A DNA stretch of 16,356 bases from an uncultured Alkalilimnicola sp. (lineage in GTDB: Bacteria; Pseudomonadota; Gammaproteobacteria; Nitrococcales; AK92), in contig CALGAN010000075.1 in NCBI GenBank assembly GCA_937951875.1, positions 1 through 16,356 on the forward strand. Reading direction: 5' to 3'. The translations under genes were made by a program, and so were the position numbers. How positions within the stretch are numbered: the stretch's first letter is position 1; every line of letters starts with the position of its first letter. Of this stretch, positions 6,808 through 13,622 are shown one piece after another. The notes beneath the pieces were generated by a model. The model saw only the letters and a list, made by a program, of their open reading frames with translations, had not been told where the DNA came from and did not search any database.

Positions 6808-8196
6808 TCAATGCGCGTGCGGTGTCGCGTCCATCAGCCGGCCCGCCCCCGGCAACGACGGCGTGCCACCGAGCGGGACACGCAGCACCAGCTTCGGCCG
6901 CCCCTCCTCGCCGTCCTCCAGCCGCAGCTCGCCGCCCAGGGCGATCGCCAGGGCGCGGCTGACCGCCAGCCGCAGCCCCAGCCCCTCGGCGCACGTGCAA
7001 TGCAGCGGCTGGCTCAGCCAGCGCCCTAGCCGCTCGCGCTGGTCCGCGCGGTAGCCGCGCATCGTCAGCCGCAGCCCGCCACCGTCGTTCTGCAGCTGCA
7101 GATACAGGCCCTTGTCGGCCAGCGCGCAGGCCACGTCCAGGAGGTTGTCGAGGATTTGCTCGAGATATGGCCGATAGCTCTGCAGCGGCGGCAGCATCGG
7201 CTCCAGATCGAGGCTCAGCCACCCCCGCGGCGCCACCAGGCGCGTCAACCGGGCATTGAGCAGATCGCCCAGATCCACCGGCTCGGGCGCCACATCGACC
7301 AGCAACGGGCCGCCCAGCTCGTGCAGACGGGCCCTGGCCCGCATCAGCTGCGACTGCAGCCGCTTGGCCAGCCGCAGCACCTGCTCGGCGGCGGCGGTGC
7401 GCGCCAGCGCGCCGGCATAGTTGAGGGCGGCCGCCAGCGGCTGGCTCAGCTCGTGACTGAAGGTCCGCGCCAGCTCCTCCAGCGCGAGCGCGCTGGCGGC
7501 GTCGCTGCGACGCCGACCGGTTCGGCCTTGCCTGAATTCCGTCGCGCGCCGCGCCACCGCGGCCAGCTGACTCGACAGCGCGTTGGCCAGCGCCAGCAGC
7601 CCCTCGGGCGGTGCCGCCGGCACGGCGAACGACAGCACCGCCGACACGGCCTCGTCCACCACGACCGGCAGCGCCAGCGGCGGCCAGGGCGTTCCCTCGT
7701 AATACACGGACGGCAATCCGGTCTTGAGCGCAGCGAGATGCGGCGCGCCGAGCGCCGCTTCCGCGGCGGCCGTGGCGGTGCTATCGACGGTGATGCGAAT
7801 GCCCAGCGAGCGCCAGCCCAGCCGCTCGCTCAACAACGCTGACAGCGCGCTCATCGCCTCCGCCAGGCTGGCGCTGGCGTTGAGCGCCTCGGCGCTGGCC
7901 CGCAGCAGCGCCAAGGGCGGTTCGGGCTCCGCAGTCACCGCCCGCAAATAGACGCGCCGCCGCTCCAGCCACCGTCCAGGCTCGGCCAGCTCGACCGGCC
8001 CCCGGTCGCGCAGCTGCGCATACAGTTCGGTCAGCTCCGACGCCGCCACCATCAGCAGCACGGCCGCATCGGGCGGATCGTCGAGCAAGGCACGCCAACG
8101 CCCCGATTCCTGGCATAGGTTTCGGGGCGGCGCCAGCGTCAGTACCGGCGACGAGGTCAGGTGCCCAACACCTTGAAGAAATTCCGCGGTCCCCAC
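6808..8196 (-). CDS. Orphan histidine-kinase-like protein with degenerate ATP-binding domain
   Basis: The protein has 462 residues and no membrane segments. Residues 95-215 look like a GAF-type sensor (ASAEALNASASLAEAMSALSALL, then alternating beta and helix). A HisKA-type dimerisation helix follows, with an intact H-box at 244-254 (RTFSHELSQPL, His248). The HATPase region (about 305-442) is unusual. The N-box reads ILDNLLDVACAL (348-359), with Val355 where the ATP/Mg-binding Asn normally sits (NLLxNA). The G1 box, usually DxGxG, reads TMRGYRA (378-384). The G2 box GLGLRL (405-410) and the following ALGGEL are kept. It may therefore bind nucleotide poorly or act as a phosphotransfer or sensing scaffold. 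No response regulator gene is adjacent. The GTG at 8196 is the first GTG/ATG codon after an in-frame TAA at 8232-8230 and has GGGAG 7 nt upstream. Cys399 and Cys401 (HCTC) fall in the ATP-lid position. Confidence 0.8.
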   Translation of the reverse strand: MGTAEFLQGVGHLTSSPVLTLAPPRNLCQESGRWRALLDDPPDAAVLLMVAASELTELYAQLRDRGPVELAEPGRWLERRRVYLRAVTAEPEPPLALLRASAEALNASASLAEAMSALSALLSERLGWRSLGIRITVDSTATAAAEAALGAPHLAALKTGLPSVYYEGTPWPPLALPVVVDEAVSAVLSFAVPAAPPEGLLALANALSSQLAAVARRATEFRQGRTGRRRSDAASALALEELARTFSHELSQPLAAALNYAGALARTAAAEQVLRLAKRLQSQLMRARARLHELGGPLLVDVAPEPVDLGDLLNARLTRLVAPRGWLSLDLEPMLPPLQSYRPYLEQILDNLLDVACALADKGLYLQLQNDGGGLRLTMRGYRADQRERLGRWLSQPLHCTCAEGLGLRLAVSRALAIALGGELRLEDGEEGRPKLVLRVPLGGTPSLPGAGRLMDATPHAH

Positions 8197-8209
8197 GGCT
8201 GCGCTCCCA

Positions 8210-8257
8210 GGGGCCGACCGGCCCCGTTACCGGATCTGCGGGGGCCGCGCAGATCCG
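8210..8257 (-). promoter_or_regulatory. Two adjacent hairpins in the leader of the kinase-like gene
   Basis: Read on the minus strand, a perfect 10-bp stem (8231-8240 pairing with 8248-8257, CGGATCTGCG type, 7-nt loop) is followed after 5 nt by a second stem, GGGGCC/GGCCCC (8210-8215 with 8220-8225, 4-nt loop). The second ends only 2 nt before the GGGAG ribosome binding site of the gene starting at 8196. There is no U-tract after either, so they are not ordinary terminators. They could act on translation or RNA stability, or the first could be a protein-binding dyad. Function is inferred from position only. Confidence 0.35.
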
Positions 8258-8342
8258 CTCTCGGACCAGGTTTAGATGCCTCCGTGGGATCGGCGGCACA
8301 AGGCAGGGTGGTTAAGGGGATTCCTTAGAGCTGTTCGGACTA

Positions 8343-8363
8343 CATGGCGCGAGCCGCGCCATG
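8343..8363. repeat. 9-bp inverted repeat between dps and the kinase-like gene
   Basis: CATGGCGCG at 8343-8351 pairs perfectly with CGCGCCATG at 8355-8363 around a 3-nt loop, AGC. It lies 78 nt after the Dps stop codon. A stem with a 3-nt loop favours RNA, and it could mark the 3' end of the dps transcript, but there is no U-tract on either strand. It may instead be a dyad operator for the kinase-like gene downstream. Confidence 0.35.
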
Positions 8364-8440
8364 GTGATCCCGCCGACCGCCCGCCGGCAACATCCGCGCA
8401 GCGGGGACCGGACGGGCGGCAAGCGGGGATGGGCTGGCGC

Positions 8441-8911
8441 TTATTCCTCGAGCAGAGCGCGCAGCATCCAGGCGTTCTTCTCATGGACCTGCATGCGCTG
8501 GGTCAGCAGGTCGAGGGTCGGCTCGTCCATGGCGGCGTCGGCCACCGGCAGCACCTGGCGCGCGGTCCGCACCACCGCCTCCTGGCCCTGGACCAGCTGG
8601 CGGATCATCTCCTTGGCATCCGGCACACCGGTCTCCTCGGGGATGGACGACAACTCGGCGAATTGCTTGTAGGAACCCGGCGCCGGGAAGCCCAGGGCGC
8701 GGATGCGCTCGGCGATCTGGTCCACCGCGGTCGCCATCTCGGTGTACTGCTGCTCGAACATCAGGTGCAGCGTGTTGAACATCGGACCCGTGACGTTCCA
8801 GTGGAAGTTGTGGGTCTTCAGATAGAGCGTGTAGGTGTCGGCCAGCAGGCGGGAAATGCCTTGCGCGATTTCGCGCCGGGCATCCTCAGGTATACCGATG
8901 TCGATTTTCAT
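8441..8911 (-). CDS. dps: Dps family ferritin-like DNA-protection protein
   Basis: A 156-residue subunit of the dodecameric Dps family, which oxidises Fe(II) with hydrogen peroxide, stores the iron and in some members coats DNA. The ferroxidase ligands are all present with exact family spacing: His37 (NFHWNV), His49 (TLH), Asp64 and Glu68 (VDQIAERI). There is no Lys-rich N-terminal tail of the kind that binds DNA in E. coli Dps; the protein starts MKIDIGIPED. DNA binding is thus uncertain and the protein may act mainly in iron storage and peroxide defence. The ATG at 8911 has AAGGAG 7 nt upstream. Length is normal. Hemerythrin genes within 2 kb and 8 kb fit an iron/oxygen theme, but it is its own transcription unit. 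The leader contains GATTATGCT near 8950, a possible -10, without a good -35. Confidence 0.95.
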   Translation of the reverse strand: MKIDIGIPEDARREIAQGISRLLADTYTLYLKTHNFHWNVTGPMFNTLHLMFEQQYTEMATAVDQIAERIRALGFPAPGSYKQFAELSSIPEETGVPDAKEMIRQLVQGQEAVVRTARQVLPVADAAMDEPTLDLLTQRMQVHEKNAWMLRALLEE

Positions 8912-9015
8912 GGGAGCTCCTTGCCGTTATTGGAATTGTCTGCTCAGCATAATCCCCCACCCTACGCCGCCCCATGATCCTAAGCAAGGCATCGGCGACT
9001 CGACACGAACGGCCG

Positions 9016-9969
9016 TCAGCCCTCCAGCTCCGCCACGTTGTCCCGCTCGGCCAGTCCGAGCGCGTCCTGGATCAACGGCAGCATGCGCCGCACAGCGTTT
9101 TTCCCCTCCCGGATGGCTTCCTCGGCGCGCGAGAAGTCGAGCAGTTCGAAGTGCGCCAAGCGCGGGCTGATGACGATGTCGGGCGGATCGCCCGCCATGC
9201 GGCTGCGGGTGATACGGTCCTGCATGATGTTGAGGGAGCTGGCGAGAACCTCGATGAAGCCGGGACCGGCAGAGGCGTTCGGTTTCTTGTCGCCCTGGGA
9301 GCGGAACGGCAGGCCGAGCTTGCCGAACCAGCCGGCCTCGGACGGTTCGTCGGCGGCGGCCGCGGCCGCCTGCTCCCGCAACTTGAAATGGCGCCCGACC
9401 AGATCGCCGTTGAGGTTGACGGCTATCACCACCTGCGCGCCGAGCGCCCGGCACACGGTCACCGGCACCGGATTGACCAGCCCACCGTCGACCAGCAGAT
9501 TGCGTCCGACCATCACCGGCCGAAACAGCCCAGGCAGGGAGATCGAAGCGCGCACCGCTTCGATCACGGAGCCTTTTTGCAGCCACACTTCCTGGCCGGT
9601 ACGCAAGTTGGTGGCGACCGCGGCGAACGGCTTGGGCAGGTCTTCGATGCGCGTATCGCCGAACGCGCGTCGGTACAGTTCCATCAGACGGCGCCCTTCC
9701 ATGAAGCCGCCGCCGCTGATTCCCAGGTCCATGTAGCTGAACACGTCGCGCCGGGTGAGTTTGAGCACCCACGATTCCATGGCGTCGAGATGGCCGTGGA
9801 CGTAAAGCGCTCCCACCAGCGCGCCGATCGAGGTGCCGGTGACGATGTCCGGTTCGACGCCCGCCTCCGCCAAGGCCCGGATGACGCCGATATGGGCCCA
9901 GCCCCGCGCCGAGCCGCTACCCAAGGCAAGGCCTATGCGCGGCCGTCCCGCCGTCGATGTCGCAGTCAT
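9016..9969 (-). CDS. Patatin-like phospholipase family serine hydrolase (RssA-type)
   Basis: A 317-residue protein of the bacterial patatin/NTE family. The oxyanion loop is GSGSARG (17-23), followed by WAHIGVIRAL. The nucleophile elbow is GTSIG (45-49, Ser47). The catalytic Asp is in DGG (161-163), followed by LVNPVPV, giving the Ser-Asp dyad of patatins. These enzymes hydrolyse acyl chains from lipids. A low-complexity Ala-rich stretch at about 214-222 is followed by the C-terminal third, which includes FIEVLASSLNIMQDRITRSRM, a conserved helix in RssA-like proteins. There is no signal peptide or membrane helix, so it should be cytoplasmic. I chose the ATG at 9969 because the family starts shortly before RPRIGLALG; it has AGGGG about 10 nt upstream. 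ATG codons at 10005 and 10002 have no ribosome binding site. Substrate is unknown. Confidence 0.92.
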   Translation of the reverse strand: MTATSTAGRPRIGLALGSGSARGWAHIGVIRALAEAGVEPDIVTGTSIGALVGALYVHGHLDAMESWVLKLTRRDVFSYMDLGISGGGFMEGRRLMELYRRAFGDTRIEDLPKPFAAVATNLRTGQEVWLQKGSVIEAVRASISLPGLFRPVMVGRNLLVDGGLVNPVPVTVCRALGAQVVIAVNLNGDLVGRHFKLREQAAAAAADEPSEAGWFGKLGLPFRSQGDKKPNASAGPGFIEVLASSLNIMQDRITRSRMAGDPPDIVISPRLAHFELLDFSRAEEAIREGKNAVRRMLPLIQDALGLAERDNVAELEG

Positions 9970-10060
9970 GCTTCTAGCCCCTGCATCAGCTGACGGAGGC
10001 ATCATCGCGGAGACGGCCCGCGGCGTCTAGGTAGGGAACGACGAGCGGTGATCCAGATCT

Positions 10061-10080
10061 CGGCCGGCCCTGCCCGGCCG
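10061..10080 (-). terminator. GC-rich hairpin just after the hemerythrin stop, possible weak terminator
   Basis: CGGCCGG at 10061-10067 pairs with CCGGCCG at 10074-10080 around a 6-nt loop. It starts 1 nt after the stop codon of the gene ending at 10082, the right place for a terminator. The minus strand continues AGATCTGG, so there is no U-tract and termination may need Rho or not occur here. Confidence 0.35.
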
Positions 10081-10081
10081 C

Positions 10082-10546
10082 TTACAGAGTGCGCATTTCC
10101 TGCCGCTTCTGTTGCTGAAAGCGCCGGCCGATCTGCTGTTCCATATCCGTGTCGAGCACCTTGCGGGCTTTGGCGAACAGCTCCTTCTCTTCCTCGGCGA
10201 TGTGGTGCTCGAGCACTTCCTGCAGCACCAAGACCTTGGCCTTCCAGTGGGCGTCGCTCGGTTCGCAGCGCTCCAGCTCGCCCACCATGAGCTCGACCAC
10301 GTGGTGCTCTTCTTCGGCCTCGATGGCCAGATCGCGCGTCTGGCTGTACCGCTCCAGGGCCGAATAGAGCAGCTTCTCCTCGGCGTGGGCGTGCGCCAGC
10401 AGGTCGGCCTTGAGTTCCTGCAGTAGCGTGCGGCGCCGGTCGACGTTCGACTCCTTGCTGTCGATCATTTGCTTGAGCAGCTTCTTGACCGCTTCGTGGT
10501 CTTTTTTCAGCTGGTCATAGATGCTGCCCCTGGACTTGCTCGCCAT
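10082..10546 (-). CDS. Hemerythrin domain (HHE) protein, canonical member
   Basis: A 154-residue helical protein with the full set of candidate di-iron ligands: His17 (KKDHEAV), His52/His54 with Glu56 (AHAHAEEK), His81/His82 (EEEHHVVE), then His114/His115 with Glu118/Glu119 (LEHHIAEEEKELF). This matches the common 'hemerythrin cation-binding' proteins of proteobacteria (first helix IYDQLKKDHxxVK), linked in various species to oxygen, nitric oxide, iron-sulphur repair or envelope stress. The last 25 residues are basic and Gln-rich (QQIGRRFQQQKRQEMR), so the tail may be helical and exposed. The ATG at 10546 has AGGAGG 5 nt upstream. It is distinct from the divergent hemerythrin at 304-840, sharing only the motif pattern. 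Confidence 0.93.
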   Translation of the reverse strand: MASKSRGSIYDQLKKDHEAVKKLLKQMIDSKESNVDRRRTLLQELKADLLAHAHAEEKLLYSALERYSQTRDLAIEAEEEHHVVELMVGELERCEPSDAHWKAKVLVLQEVLEHHIAEEEKELFAKARKVLDTDMEQQIGRRFQQQKRQEMRTL

Positions 10547-10567
10547 GACGCCTCCTGGTGTTCGGAA

Positions 10568-10584
10568 CGAGCCCGTTCGGCTCG
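10568..10584 (-). terminator. Small hairpin in the leader of the hemerythrin gene
   Basis: CGAGCC at 10568-10573 pairs with GGCTCG at 10579-10584 around a 5-nt loop. On the minus strand it is followed by TTCC. It lies 47 nt after the stop of the upstream gene (ending 10631) and 22 nt before the hemerythrin ATG, so it could be a weak terminator of the first or a leader structure of the second. Confidence 0.3.
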
Positions 10585-10630
10585 CATCGTCCAGTTGTGG
10601 GGTCGATCGACGAGCGGTTACAAGCGCACC

Positions 10631-11161
10631 CTACTCGGCTTTCGGCTGCCGTGCGCGTAGATAGGCGGCCACGAAGGCCGGCGCGACCAGCTGCAGGTGC
10701 CTTATATCGCCCTCGTGCTCCGGCCGCCGCGGCATCACCCCGCGCAGCACCCGCAGCCACAGCGGCAAGCGGCGTTCCCGCTCGGGGTCGTCGGCCAAGG
10801 CCCGGCTGGCACGGTCGAGCAGCGCGCCGTCCAGAGCCTCGGTCAAAGCCGATTGATGCGCCGCCAGCTCGGCGAGCAGGGTCCGCAGCAGCGGAGCGCC
10901 CTCCTCCTGATGGGCTAGCCAGTCGGCGATCACCCGCTGCGCCTGCTGCCCATGGAAACGCTCGGCCACGCTCAGTACCCGGGCGCGCGGCAAGCCCAGC
11001 TCGTCGGCGAAACGCAGCTGCGCCTCCGCCAGCCGCGCCAGCCCCTCCGCCAGTGCGCGATCCAGTTCCTGCGAGGACCGCAGCCGGCGCCGCAAGTGCA
11101 TCACCAGATCCGCCCCCGGCGCATACGCGGCGCGGGCGCCAACGTCTTCGACTGCATCCAT
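10631..11161 (-). CDS. Helical protein of unknown function (176 aa)
   Basis: I do not recognise this protein. The ATG at 11161 has GGAGG 9 nt upstream, and codon use matches the neighbours, so it is very likely a real gene. After a loose N-terminus it is almost entirely alpha-helical and Ala/Leu/Arg-rich: helices at about 18-55 (LRRRLRSSQELDRALAEGL), 60-86, 90-112 and 115-125, then an RLPLWLRVLRGVMPRRPEHEGDI segment (131-153) and a final helix, HLQLVAPAFVAAYLRAR. There is no signal peptide, clear membrane helix or Cys. His70, His84 and His102 are present but not arranged as in HHE proteins. It lies between the cyclase and the hemerythrin gene. A four-helix bundle related to stress ferritin-like or hemerythrin proteins is possible, but I cannot show it. 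Confidence 0.7.
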   Translation of the reverse strand: MDAVEDVGARAAYAPGADLVMHLRRRLRSSQELDRALAEGLARLAEAQLRFADELGLPRARVLSVAERFHGQQAQRVIADWLAHQEEGAPLLRTLLAELAAHQSALTEALDGALLDRASRALADDPERERRLPLWLRVLRGVMPRRPEHEGDIRHLQLVAPAFVAAYLRARQPKAE

Positions 11162-11213
11162 GCTCGGTATCCTCCGTTCGCCGATCCCGGGCGGCCGTAC
11201 GTCCCTCTCGGTC

Positions 11214-11229
11214 AAGCGCCGCGGCGCTT
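11214..11229. promoter_or_regulatory. Perfect 16-bp palindrome upstream of the unknown helical protein gene
   Basis: AAGCGCCGCGGCGCTT is its own reverse complement. It lies 53 nt upstream of the ATG at 11161 and 69 nt after the cyclase stop codon. A loopless palindrome suits a dimeric DNA-binding protein better than an RNA hairpin. There is no U-tract to make it a terminator. In GC-rich DNA such palindromes also occur by chance. Confidence 0.35.
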
Positions 11230-11297
11230 CCAACCTTAAATCGTAGAGCCTAGCGCGTTGCCTTGCACAGCCCGCGAACATCCCGCAGTCGAGGTGG

Positions 11298-13523
11298 TCA
11301 CTCGCGGGTGTCGGTGAACACGCCGCTCCAGCCGGGGCCCGGCGGCTCGGCGCGGTAGTGGGCGATGCGATCCAGATAGATCTGGTAGAGCTGCTGGAAA
11401 TGGCCGCCCTGCGCCAGATGGGCGAAAATCCGCTCGGCGGGCTCCCACTCCTGCCGCAGATAATGCGCCAGCGCCCGCCGGTACTGCTCGGCCTCGGCGA
11501 TCAGCTCCGGCGCCACCAGGCCCTTGACGCCCAGCGGATAATAGATCGACACCGGCGTGCGCTTGCCCTTCACCCGTACCCGATCCAGCTCGATGTACTC
11601 GTAGGCCGGGGCCTTGGCGCGGACGGCGGCGCCGACGATGATCGGCACTCCGTAGCGGAGGGTCAGCGACTCCAACCGGCTGCCCAGATTGACCGCGTCG
11701 CCCAGCACCGTGTAGGTGACGCGGAACTCCGAGCCCATGTTGCCGACCCGCATCTCGCCGCTGTTCACGCCTATGCCGAGCCGCAGCTGCGGCCAGCCGC
11801 GACGTGCGAACTGGCGGTTCAGGCGGGGGATTTCGGCGAGCATCTCCATGGCGGCGTCGAGCGCGTGCGCGGCGTGCTCCGGATCGGGCAGCGGCGCTCC
11901 CCAGAACGCCATCACGCAATCGCCCATGTACTTGTCGACGGTGCCGCCGTGGCGGTGGATGATGCGCGTCATGGGCGTCAGCCACTCATGCATGAACCGG
12001 GTGAGTTCATGCGGCTCCATGGTCTCGGCGATACCGGTGAAACCGCGCAGATCGGCGAACAGCACGGTCATGTCGCGGCTTTCGCCGGAAAAACCGTACT
12101 CCTGGTCGGGCGACTCGCTCATGCGCTCGACCAGCGCCGGCGGCACGTACTGACCGAAGCGCTCGGCCAGCCGGCCTTTGAGGTGTCGCTCGCGCATGAA
12201 GCCCAGCACCATGTACAGCACGAACAGCAGACCGATCAGCAGATAGCTCGAACCCAACGGCACCACCTGCCCGCGCCCGATCCAGAAATAGAGGTTGAGC
12301 CCGGTCACGCCGACGGCGAGCCCGCCGGTCAGCAGCAGCGACCACAGCGGCGGGATCTGCGGCAGCAGCACGGTCAACAGCACGCCGAGCACGGCCAGTA
12401 GCAGCAGCTCCAGCGGCACTGCGAAATCCGGCGCGTAGCGCACTCGGCCGTCGAGGATGCCGGAAATGAGGTTGGCGTGGATTTCAACGCCGGGATAGGC
12501 GGTCTCCACCGGCGTCGAGCGGATGCCGGCCAGCTCCGGATTGGTCATGCCGATCAGCACGATGGCGTCGCGCAGCACCGCCGGGTCGACCTCGCGCTCC
12601 AGCACCGCCGCCGCCGACACGTAGGGAAAACTGCCCTGCCGACCGCGATAGGGCACCAGCACCCGTCCCGCCCCATCGACCGGAACGCGGAATCCCCCCA
12701 GCCGCACCGCTTCCAGCCGCCCCTGGCCCGGCCTCAGCGCGGTCCGCAGCTCCAGCTCCAGCGGCGGCGAGCCGTGCAGCCGACGCACCACCGCCAGCGC
12801 CAGCGCCTCGTAAGGCTGGCCGTGGTAGAGCTGCAGCAGCGGCAGCCGGCGGTGCACGCCGTCCGGGTCCACCGCCGGGTTGTCCAGGAAGCCGGCGCCC
12901 GCGGCCGCTTCCAGCACCGGCGGGTAGATGCCCATGTAGCCGCTGGCGCGCGGCAGCGGCAGCTGGGCCGGCGGACGCGGCGCCAGCACCGGGATCGGCT
13001 CGGGCAAGGCGCCCGCTCCCGTGGCGGTGCCGGCGCTGAAGTAGTAGCCGAGCAGCACGTTGCGGCCGCGCATGGCGTCGGCGAGGCGCTGGTCCCAATC
13101 CAGCGCCGGCCGCAGCGACTCCAGCACGGTGTGGAACTGCGGATCGTCCCGCAGCCAGCTGCGGCTCAGCTCCTCCAGCAGCATCAAGCCCGAGCGGCGA
13201 TCAGCCTCGGCGAACGGCAAGTCGAAAGCGACCAGCCCGACGTCGTACTCATCGAACAGGATGTGCAGCAGCGCCGCCACCCGGTCGCGCCGCCAGGGCC
13301 AGTGACCGTCGCGCGCCAGACTGCGCTGGTCGATGTCGATGATCACCACCCGCTGATCGAGACCGCGCGGCGCGGTCAACACCAGACGCTTGTCGTACAG
13401 CCAGCGCTCGAAGCTGTCGATCGCCGGCAACGCGATCGCCCCCGCGGCATGCAATACCCACAGCAGCGTGATCGCGAGCCCGGCGGCGCTTTGCAGCAGT
13501 AGCCGACGAAAGTGGGGGGACAT
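11298..13523 (-). CDS. CHASE2-domain membrane adenylate cyclase (class III)
   Basis: This 741-residue protein should make cAMP in response to a periplasmic signal. Order of parts: membrane helix 8-32; periplasmic CHASE2 sensor about 36-365 (VVIIDIDQRSLARDGHWPWRR is typical); three membrane helices at 369-388, 395-416 and 424-443; a linker with FGQYVPPALVERM (456-468); then the cyclase domain, about 483-665. The metal Asp residues are Asp491 (FADLRGFT) and Asp535 (YMGDCVMAFWG). Lys531 and Thr605 occupy the purine-selecting positions in the adenylate form. Asn612 and Arg616 (VNLGSRLE) are the transition-state residues. All key residues are intact. A C-terminal TPR-like tail (about 670-741) ends with PPGPGWSGVFTDTRE, as often seen in this subfamily. 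I chose the ATG at 13523, which lacks a clear ribosome binding site; an in-frame GTG at 13568 overlaps a TATAGT (13574-13569) that may be the -10 box. Its substrate could still be GTP in vivo. Confidence 0.95.
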   Translation of the reverse strand: MSPHFRRLLLQSAAGLAITLLWVLHAAGAIALPAIDSFERWLYDKRLVLTAPRGLDQRVVIIDIDQRSLARDGHWPWRRDRVAALLHILFDEYDVGLVAFDLPFAEADRRSGLMLLEELSRSWLRDDPQFHTVLESLRPALDWDQRLADAMRGRNVLLGYYFSAGTATGAGALPEPIPVLAPRPPAQLPLPRASGYMGIYPPVLEAAAGAGFLDNPAVDPDGVHRRLPLLQLYHGQPYEALALAVVRRLHGSPPLELELRTALRPGQGRLEAVRLGGFRVPVDGAGRVLVPYRGRQGSFPYVSAAAVLEREVDPAVLRDAIVLIGMTNPELAGIRSTPVETAYPGVEIHANLISGILDGRVRYAPDFAVPLELLLLAVLGVLLTVLLPQIPPLWSLLLTGGLAVGVTGLNLYFWIGRGQVVPLGSSYLLIGLLFVLYMVLGFMRERHLKGRLAERFGQYVPPALVERMSESPDQEYGFSGESRDMTVLFADLRGFTGIAETMEPHELTRFMHEWLTPMTRIIHRHGGTVDKYMGDCVMAFWGAPLPDPEHAAHALDAAMEMLAEIPRLNRQFARRGWPQLRLGIGVNSGEMRVGNMGSEFRVTYTVLGDAVNLGSRLESLTLRYGVPIIVGAAVRAKAPAYEYIELDRVRVKGKRTPVSIYYPLGVKGLVAPELIAEAEQYRRALAHYLRQEWEPAERIFAHLAQGGHFQQLYQIYLDRIAHYRAEPPGPGWSGVFTDTRE

Positions 13524-13622
13524 GGTATGGCATCGCACCGGCAACGGCTGGAGGGATACTGCCTGCACACTATAGCGCAGCAGGACCGAGCCGCCCGGTC
13601 CCGGCGCGCCCGCCGCCCGGCG

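Noticed and set aside
7781..8299. Alternative minus-strand frame overlapping the start of the kinase-like gene
   Set aside because: It is Arg/Ala/Gly-rich shadow sequence without domain features; the GTG-started frame carries the GAF-like and HisKA regions.
8927..9772. Second minus-strand frame inside the patatin-like gene
   Set aside because: It is a shadow frame rich in Arg and Gly; the other frame holds all catalytic motifs of the family.
13569..13574. TATAGT as a promoter of the cyclase gene
   Set aside because: It is a good -10 match on the minus strand, but I find no -35 at 16-18 bp spacing and no extended -10, so it is noted under the cyclase and not listed as a feature.
13583..13601. 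Hairpin after cheB as an intrinsic terminator
   Set aside because: The stem is only 6 bp with a 7-nt loop and no U-tract on the minus strand.
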